From: Anopheles merus
Lineage: Eukaryota; Arthropoda; Insecta; Diptera; Culicidae
DNA: 64,000 bases
Reading direction: 5' to 3'
NCBI RefSeq assembly: GCF_017562075.2
Contig: NC_054083.1
Location: forward strand, 30,165,558 to 30,229,557
How positions within the stretch are numbered: the first letter of the stretch is position 1; each line of letters opens with the position of its first letter. The notes under the pieces are model-generated. The model ran no database searches. It was not told the origin of the DNA and saw nothing but the letters and a program-made list of their open reading frames with translations. This document shows positions 58,118 through 64,000 of this stretch, piece after piece. The position numbers were made by a program, and so were the translations under genes.

Positions 58118-61100
58118 CAACAAGCTTGCTGCTGGGAAAGTGCCGACGACCACACAGCAGCACACAAAGAAGCTGCCCGGGGATACTGCCTTCAAGCAGA
58201 GTAAGCCACCGGTTTGCGGTGGCAGTGCCGGTGCTGGACAAATGACACCGCAGCTTAGTCGAGCCGATCCGACGGCATCGAAGCTTGCGCACGATTCGCC
58301 CTCGTACATTATTAAGGACACGGATCAGATGAGCGGCAGCCACGCGACGCCAATCTCCTCGTCCACCGGGAATGGTGGTGTGCCGGGACCGTCGGGCAAG
58401 TACGGCACGTCCGCCAGTGGCAGTGTGGGCAGCGGGCTGTACCATACGGTCGGCAGCACCAACAGCCTGTGGAGCAGGACGAGCAGCAAGGATCCGGAGA
58501 AGGACGGTGCGAAGATGTTCGAGATCTTTAATCGCAATCTCATCAAAACCATCAAGGTGAGAGTGATTTGCGGGGAAGCGTCACCGTGAAGCGTAAGCGC
58601 CAGAATGTAGGCAATCCGCGGAGCGCGCGTGCTTAAAGCTTCGTAGCAAAGCGAAGCTCTACGCGCCTGTTGACAGTTTGTGTTTTGTTTCGAAAAGCAA
58701 CTGGACTAGTGATGGGAAAAATGAAGTTTTCGTTGGAATCGATTCTTGATAGCTCCAAAGATTTCTGGAATCGAGTTCGGATAATAGGTCGAGAATCAGT
58801 TTCTCGAATCGATTTCGGAATCGGAATTGGCTTCGGAACAGGAATCGGCTCAGGAATTGGTTCCGGAATCATAATCGGTTCAGGAATAGGAATCAGTTCC
58901 GGAACCAAATTCGGCTCCGGGATCGGAATTGTCTCCGGAATCGGCTTCGAAATCGGGATCGGTTTCAGCATCTCAATAAGAATACACGTTTAGATCCAAT
59001 GATGCTACGTATTGATAGCCACAAAGAATCAAAATTTGCTTGTAAACGATTAATTCTCGCGGAGATTCCCGGAATGATTTCGCCTCTGCAACTCCTTATT
59101 TCAATTCAAGAACTGATTCTCATTCAGGAGCTAATTATGATTCTGGAGTCAATTCTTATTCCATTACCTGGAGTAAATTGCGTTTCCCAGGTCGATTCCG
59201 ATTACGGAATCGATACTGATTCCGGAGTTGATTCCGTTTGTGGAATCAATTTCTGAACCACCCCCGGAATCAGCTCCGATATTGGCTCCGGAATAGGAAT
59301 CGATTCCAGCATCGGAATCGGCTCCGGAATTGATTCCGAACACGGAATCGGAATCGGGTAGGTCCGATTCCGAGCTCCCACCACTAAACTGGACGATCGA
59401 TCCTCAACGATTGCTTGTTTGCTGCAAATCTTTTAAATTCTGTATGAAATAGGCCTATGAACTCCATTAATGCATCATTTCTATTTGCCTTTTAGGCTGA
59501 AAATCCCAAGATGTCCGGTCCGCGTATCTGTGCGCTGCGAATACAGAACGGTTCGAGCAACATCCTACTGGACAATCTCGTCGACGATGGACTCGAAGGG
59601 CTAGACTCGAAGCCACCGACCCCGGTCATGTACACGCGCCGTGCCAAGTTCCTCGACGAGGAGCTGCTGCTGGACGACGATCCATCGATCGGGCTGAACG
59701 GTGCGATCAAAACCACCAACCTGCCGACGGCAACGTCTTCCGGCGAATCCATTTCATCGCCCGCGGGCTACACCAAACCCATGACCACGCCGGTCAAATC
59801 CTCCCTGGCAACCGGTGGTGCGCTCGGTCCTGCCGGAGACGGTGGACCGGATGGGCACGGAAGCCTCATCAGCGGAACGATTAACCGTGTCGATGAGGGT
59901 GGCGGTGGAGAAGCTGTCAGGGGTCATGAGGATGCGGGCGGTGGTAGCAAGCAGGTGTGCAATATGAGCACCACCACCTCACCCCACTCCTCCGACCGGC
60001 TGTGTACGATCGGGGAGGAGGTGAGCAATTTGCTGATCAACACCAAGCTCGGTGCGGCCGCGCTGCCCAAACCGCGCCTCGACATCAACGTCAACAAGCT
60101 GGAGGGTATCGACGTGACGTCGAAGAAGTCCTGCACCCAGTCCAGCTCCATCTCGAGCGAAATCGACCTGCAGGAGAGTGCGATACTGCGCCGCCAGCAG
60201 CTGTCCCGGGTCGCCGAGTGGGTGCAGAACAACTCGAAGCTCGGCAATGCGGCGGAACCGCTCAGCAACACCGAGTCGGACAACGAGCCGACGGCCGGTG
60301 GTGCGCTGACGGCGGACAGCTTGAACAACAATGCTACCGCGCCCGGCATACCGCCGAAGGCTTCCCGTCCAACCGTGCCGTCCACCGGTGGTAAGCCGGC
60401 GGGCTGCGAGGCGAAACCGTCGATGGGCCGGCTGGGGCACCCGTACGGTCCCGCCGGTACCGGTAGCAGTCTGCTCAATGGTAACTACGCGAGCGCCGCC
60501 ACCTTTGGCGGTGGCATGAACGCCCCCAAGCCGGACCGGGGCATGACCGCTGGCGCGAAGCACGGGTACTGCAACAATCTCAACAGCAGCAGCACCCTTC
60601 CGAACGGTACGGCCGCACCGTCCGGCATGCTGGACTACAACAGCAATGCGACGACGGTCGCACCCGGTCCCACCAGTGCTGCGCTCGGTGCCATCCGGAA
60701 GGGCAGCACCGTGACGGTGCTGCGGGACAGTGCGCTCACCGGACAGTGCCTCGCGGGTGACGATCGCCGGCTGGCGCCCCTGCCCGACCCGGACCCGCAC
60801 CATCCGGACGGCAACGACGACGACGACGACAGCAGCAGCGTCGATCTCGCCCAGATGGAGTACAACGTGAAACAGTTTCTGCTGAAGCAGAACGAATGGT
60901 CCACGGTGCGGCGCCAGTCGCTCATCTCGTCCTCTGCCTCCAGCGTGAAGGGCCGGGGCGGCGACGAACCCGTCCGGCCGGTGCGCGACCCATGCACCAA
61001 GGGCTTGTTTCCCGGGATGGCGGTAGCGCAGCAGACGCAAGCACCGTACCAGCACCATTCTGGCACTGGTGGCGCGGGGGGTAACAACATGTACGGCAAC

Positions 61101-61148
61101 AGTCACAAGTACCCGATCAATCCACACCGGACGGAAACGAATCTGTAA
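38203..61148 (+). CDS. coiled-coil scaffold protein, TJAP1/BEGAIN-like
   Basis: Six exons join in phase: 38203-38223, 43141-43476, 51054-51137, 51412-51607, 57298-58556 and 59496-61148, giving 1,182 aa. Residues 8-119 form a long charged coiled coil (AAEIEVLKSALADKHTQLL, LEDSIIAWQDKYERLY, LNQNLEDKLLKL). Next is ERYKTDISVAIQLLQCKP with SFVSPKLSSLPIEIQSKV, which resembles from memory the conserved segment of TJAP1 and BEGAIN, vertebrate junction and postsynaptic scaffold proteins. The rest is long and low in complexity: Ser/Gly/Thr-rich, CxxC-like pairs (CDTC, CLRC), an 11-Gln run, a DDDDDSSSS run, and a final conserved-looking MEYNVKQFLLKQNEWSTVRR. No enzyme domain or membrane segment is seen, so it is probably a cytoplasmic or cortical scaffold. 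The first exon is the least certain part. Confidence 0.75.
38224..43140 (+). other. intron 1 of the scaffold gene
   Basis: About 4.9 kb with a long (GA)n run at 38726-38774. Several open frames near 39.2-41.4 kb overlap on both strands without domains. An ATG at 41343 with a GTAATA donor ends in the wrong phase for the next exon. Confidence 0.45.
38726..38774. repeat. (GA)n microsatellite
   Basis: About twenty-four GA units. GA runs can bind GAGA factor in flies, but no function is shown here. Confidence 0.9.
43141..43476 (+). CDS. scaffold gene exon 2, coiled coil
   Basis: The acceptor is TTTGCGACAG after a T-run, and the donor is GTAAGT at 43477. The 112 codons are strongly GC3-rich, and the product is charged and helical throughout, which distinguishes it from chance frames. 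Confidence 0.88.
45332..45365. repeat. (AC)n microsatellite
   Basis: About sixteen AC units with one interruption by T. Confidence 0.9.
49236..49256. repeat. (CT)n microsatellite
   Basis: About ten CT units. Confidence 0.85.
51054..51137 (+). CDS. scaffold gene exon 3, conserved segment
   Basis: The exon is 28 codons, ERYKTDISVAIQLLQ through PKLSS. The acceptor follows a CT-repeat pyrimidine tract ending TTGCAG and the donor is GTAAGT. It begins and ends in phase 0. Confidence 0.85.
51412..51607 (+). CDS. scaffold gene exon 4
   Basis: The acceptor is TTTCCAG and the donor is GTAAGTG after G at 51607. It encodes LPIEIQSKVATYMRL, then a Ser/Thr/Pro-rich stretch ending MRGLG, and stops in phase 1. 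Confidence 0.85.
51608..57297 (+). other. intron 4 of the scaffold gene
   Basis: A 5.7-kb intron with T-rich DNA after the donor, a G-run near 55361, and (CA)n and (GT)n runs near 56503-56521 and 56831-56864. Nothing coding is supported. Confidence 0.5.
56831..56864. repeat. (GT)n microsatellite
   Basis: About sixteen GT units. Confidence 0.9.
57298..58556 (+). CDS. scaffold gene exon 5, large low-complexity exon
   Basis: The acceptor is CACACGCAG at 57297 and the donor is GTGAGA at 58557. It completes the Asp codon begun in exon 4 and runs 419 further codons. It contains a Gln-rich start, the cysteine pairs CDTC and CLRC, the segment LLLADLLGSDQKYYSVATQT and an 11-Gln run at 58087-58119, ending FNRNLIKTIK. 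Confidence 0.9.
58087..58119 (+). repeat. coding (CAG)n tract
   Basis: It encodes eleven consecutive Gln within exon 5. The number of repeats is likely to vary between individuals. Confidence 0.9.
58699..58706. repeat. hAT-like target-site duplication, left
   Basis: AACTGGAC, repeated exactly at 59387-59394. Confidence 0.9.
58707..59386. mobile_element. non-autonomous hAT-like element filled with GGAATC repeats, in an intron
   Basis: The element is 680 bp. The left end is TAGTGATGGGA and the right end TCCCACCACTA, matching at 10 of 11 positions when inverted. A perfect 8-bp target duplication AACTGGAC flanks it, as expected for hAT insertion. The interior is almost entirely degenerate GGAATCGG/CCGATTCC units, so both strands stay open for long stretches and give false frames rich in PIPEP or GIGSG. 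It fills about 70 percent of the last intron of the scaffold gene. Confidence 0.85.
59496..61148 (+). CDS. scaffold gene exon 6, C-terminal exon
   Basis: The acceptor is TGCCTTTTAG at 59495. The frame opens AENPKMSGPRICALRI, continues for 550 codons and stops at TAA 61146-61148. It includes FLDEELLLDDDPS, the charged ISSEIDLQESAILRRQQLSRVAEWVQ split over a helix, long Gly/Ser/Pro linkers, DDDDDSSSS and MEYNVKQFLLKQNEWS near the end. The phase matches exon 5. Confidence 0.92.
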   Translation, partial: AENPKMSGPRICALRIQNGSSNILLDNLVDDGLEGLDSKPPTPVMYTRRAKFLDEELLLDDDPSIGLNGAIKTTNLPTATSSGESISSPAGYTKPMTTPVKSSLATGGALGPAGDGGPDGHGSLISGTINRVDEGGGGEAVRGHEDAGGGSKQVCNMSTTTSPHSSDRLCTIGEEVSNLLINTKLGAAALPKPRLDINVNKLEGIDVTSKKSCTQSSSISSEIDLQESAILRRQQLSRVAEWVQNNSKLGNAAEPLSNTESDNEPTAGGALTADSLNNNATAPGIPPKASRPTVPSTGGKPAGCEAKPSMGRLGHPYGPAGTGSSLLNGNYASAATFGGGMNAPKPDRGMTAGAKHGYCNNLNSSSTLPNGTAAPSGMLDYNSNATTVAPGPTSAALGAIRKGSTVTVLRDSALTGQCLAGDDRRLAPLPDPDPHHPDGNDDDDDSSSVDLAQMEYNVKQFLLKQNEWSTVRRQSLISSSASSVKGRGGDEPVRPVRDPCTKGLFPGMAVAQQTQAPYQHHSGTGGAGGNNMYGNSHKYPINPHRTETNL

Positions 61149-61323
61149 AGACAAAAAAAAAAAAACAGCAACTCCTGTAACAGGGGGGAAACTACACACG
61201 CTCGCACAAACATGCTGGCCCGGCCAGGAAGACAGGTGTCCGGAAAGAGGGGCGAAGCGAGGGGTGGCGGAAACCAGAGCTTCGGATTAGTTAATGGATA
61301 CATATACCGAACGTTGCTTACAA

Positions 61324-61329
61324 AATAAA
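61324..61329 (+). terminator. proximal poly(A) signal
   Basis: AATAAA, 175 bases after the stop codon. Confidence 0.5.
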
Positions 61330-63593
61330 ACATTGTTGAACGCGTAGTCGCATAGGTATGTAACTCGTAGTGAAGATAGGCCACACCACTCACACACAGA
61401 CACTTAGGCAAAAGGGCACACGCGCCAAGATCGAAGCACAAAAGGGGGGGAAGGTGACCCCGCAGCAGGTAGGGCTTATCATTGATAAAGTTTTGGGTTT
61501 AAAGTGCAACGGTGCACGTGCAATCGTGTGTTGAGGGAGAGAATGAGAGAGAAGGAGAAAAAAAGGAAGCGAGAAAGGGAATCAAAGTGCTCATTTATGT
61601 TTAGAGTTAATTGCCAAACATTCGCTGTAGTAGTAAAACGTCCAAAACCAAAAAATCCAATATATTATATACAAATAGCCAGTGCGCTTTGCCAAAATCG
61701 GCGCCATGGGGGAAAAGGGGAAGCCTGGGAGGGGAAAAGGTTAAGAAATAATTCCAATAATTTAGTCTAGGGTTTATTTTTCTTGCTGAGTATGGGTGAG
61801 TAGCTTGTTTTGCTTAGGACGCCGCACAAGCACGCTTAACCGGTTAAGCGTAGTATGTAAATGTGTTTAGTTTTATTATTCGAATAGTGTAACCGCCTCA
61901 TTCCATATAGTTTTCTACATTCTGTGGACGTCGCAACCCACGTGGAACATGCTTCTGTACCAGCGGGAGTGTCCAAAATCAGTTAATAATCAAAAAAAGT
62001 AATGAAACCAAACCAACCATACCAGAACTGCTAGTGATAGAGAGCAAAAAGAAGAGAAAAAACAGCATTAATGTGGGCGGGAAAAAAGAGGGAATATAGA
62101 ATAATCAATCAACTTTATAATGCATTACCAACCCAACCCCAAAACCACCCAACGAGCTGAGAGTTCCTTCGGCAAAGCGCGACCAGTGGGTAGAGATTAA
62201 ACGGTAGTATCGGATAAATCAAGAAGCGAAGTGTACATGTATTGTCTGTTTGTAGTATAAGCAATGGCTAAAATAAGGGCGGAGATGGATGTAAGAAAGG
62301 TGGCCGAGTGCGTGTCGTATTTTTTTTTATTTCGCCAGCAGTGCTGTACTGTTGACACTGCAACACATGTAACCATGCCTTTTTTCCCTCCCCCGTTGAT
62401 TGATAGTGTGGAAAGCGAGAAGGATACAGAACGGAGCAGGATATTTACTCCCACTATACATATTAACTATATATATATATACATATATAAGCGCGGGCAT
62501 CGGGCAGGAGTAGCACACGCTCCCCTTATACTTCTCCCTCACACAAAAAAACCCCCTCTTCTTCCTTTGAGCATATGGAAAAGCAAACCTATACACCAGA
62601 CAGCGTACTATAACAATTATATGCCAACCGTTGCGTGATGAAACAACAATAACAAACAAATGACGTTCGTGGCTTGGGCTTAGAATCTTCCGTAGAGCGA
62701 AAAGGGCGCAGTGGAGTTAGTAAAGAAACAGAGCTCCAACATAAGGCATCAAAAGCAAATGCAGAAGCAAAAGCCTGTATCCTGTGCGTCGTGATAATAT
62801 GTATATCTGCAGCAACAGTTCGAAACCAAAAAACAAAAAAACAAAAACAAAAACAAAAAAGCATAACACAGACACAGATAAATTACAACATTTTCGCTTA
62901 CATGCGTTAACATTCATATCTAACCGCATTTATCGCAACGCGCAAGCGCTATATGAAGTGATGCGCAATGTGCGCGATCGCTCATGGATCGTTAAGTGCA
63001 TGTTTTCGCCCTTACTTACTACCAAAAAGCAAAGCGAAATTTCGCCCCAAGGCTCTCATTTGTTCGATGATGTGAAACACCCATGCCGCGCGACAAAGAA
63101 TATACTCCTTTAGATGGCTTCATGTGATATACACCCGTATGTAAACAAACTTAACTATTATATCATCCCCCTTCTTCCCATCCCACTTTTTCCCCTCCCT
63201 CCCTCCATCCCATTGACCAACCATATAATCATCGCACAATATAAAATGCCTGCCTTTGCTAAAGCTTGCCTTCCGTTCTACGTTATCCTTTCTTCCCCGT
63301 GTTTCCGCTTCGCTCCCGTTGTGCCCGTGTTGTGGCGTACCTTTAGATGTACCGTTCTGTGCAAAAACCGTTCCACAAAACTAACCTACTAACAAATCTC
63401 TATCACCTTATATCACCTGCACTATGTACTATCACCACCGGGAGAGGATCTGCGCTGCGATATGTAAGAGGGGAGAATATATCCCCTATCCTACCTAGAG
63501 AAACTGCAACTACGCTTTAATTTAAGGACGATCAGCTTACTAACTCGTAACTCGTAACACACTATATTTACATCGTAACGCGCGTATACCATT

Positions 63594-63599
63594 AATAAA
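63594..63599 (+). terminator. distal poly(A) signal
   Basis: AATAAA about 2.45 kb after the stop codon, the next strong candidate I noted. Confidence 0.4.
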
Positions 63600-63610
63600 A
63601 AAGAAAATGT

Positions 63611-64000
63611 CATTTTTCATCGATCGATCGAGCAATCCACATTCCCCGAGTTCCCAATTCCCATTTCACCGTCAATCCATCCATCCATATGCGTTGGTCA
63701 TATCTCGTCTCATATCGCTTTGCGTGCCCGATAGTGCTGCATTCCAGTTGTGCATTCCTCTTTTTTTTTACTTCCGATTGTGGGCGATGACGTTCTTATC
63801 AGCCTTCGCCAAGTAATGAAATTCCGTTCGGTAACAAACCGGTGCGAAGGGCACAACGATGCAAACCGCCTAGAAATATTTGGTGAAGATTGAGAGCGTT
63901 TTTGTTCCCAGACTTCCGGGTACGATGGGATGGTTTGCGGAGGCTATCCAGACTTTGCCCTTTGTCCCTTTTTGTTGGACAAACAATTTCGGGCATACAG
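63611..64000. other. intergenic DNA at the right edge
   Basis: No feature is supported in these last bases. Confidence 0.4.

Larger units (their letters stand above)
61149..63610 (+). other. long 3' UTR of the scaffold gene
   Basis: AT-rich DNA with no supported gene. AATAAA occurs at 61324-61329, followed by a GT-containing stretch, and again at 63594-63599. Use of the distal site would give a 3' UTR of about 2.4 kb. It includes a TA-rich run near 62469-62488 and C/T-rich patches near 63170-63210. Confidence 0.5.

Noticed and set aside
58633..59384. Open frames rich in PIPEP-like or GIGSG-like repeats
   Set aside because: They are translations of the GGAATC hexamer array inside the hAT-like element; a hexamer without stops stays open in several frames.
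57240..61199. Long antisense frames (261 and 406 codons) opposite exons 5 and 6
   Set aside because: They are shadows of the GC3-rich sense frame; their products are Arg- and Ala-rich without domains.
62264..62638. Open frame starting MAKIRAEMDVRKVAEC
   Set aside because: It lies in the long 3' UTR, quickly becomes low in complexity and runs through a TA repeat.
1..64000. CRISPR arrays, operons or phage-type defence systems
   Set aside because: No regularly spaced identical repeats with unique spacers and no bacterial-type gene packing; the window is clearly eukaryotic.

Overview
The window is nuclear DNA of a dipteran insect, most likely an Anopheles mosquito (gambiae complex or a close relative; inferred, not proven). 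The signs are protein-coding exons split by GT-AG introns, GC-rich third codon positions in exons, many dinucleotide repeats, tRNA-derived SINEs of the Sine200 type, and a fibrinogen-related immune gene. No rRNA, true tRNA gene, CRISPR array or prokaryotic operon is visible. Most of the window is intron or intergenic DNA, and most open frames in it are chance frames through simple repeats and transposons.

Layout. (1) 2681-3743, minus: three exons of a myosin-light-chain-kinase-type Ser/Thr kinase. The kinase C-lobe and gene end lie beyond position 1, and its 5' exons were not identified. (2) About 3.8-20.9 kb: non-coding DNA with two intact SINEs (11327-11535 and 16238-16451), a hAT-like element full of GGAATC-type hexamers (6161-6686), relatives near 7 and 10.5 kb, and a 15-bp minisatellite split by a foldback MITE (19888-20299). 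(3) 20942-27003, minus: two ninjurin genes in tandem, a long-N-terminus form (289 aa) and a short form (138 aa). (4) 27394-28588, minus: a two-exon secreted fibrinogen-domain protein (369 aa) with a TATA box. (5) 29153-36924: a 7.7-kb composite made of two 3.75-kb arms in inverted orientation around a 130-bp module, with an identical inverted copy of that module at the right outer edge. It encodes no recognisable protein. (6) 38203-61148, plus: one large gene of six exons (1,182 aa as modelled) for a coiled-coil, low-complexity protein resembling the TJAP1/BEGAIN group of junction and synapse scaffolds. Its last intron is mostly a hAT-like element with a perfect 8-bp target duplication. (7) 61149-63.6 kb: a long 3' UTR with two poly(A) signals.

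The genes do not form a pathway. The ninjurins (membrane adhesion and rupture) and the fibrinogen-related protein (pattern recognition) sit together and are both plausible in epithelial or haemocyte biology, but a functional link is only inferred. The features most worth checking are the giant palindrome with its duplicated module and the hAT-like, hexamer-filled element family.
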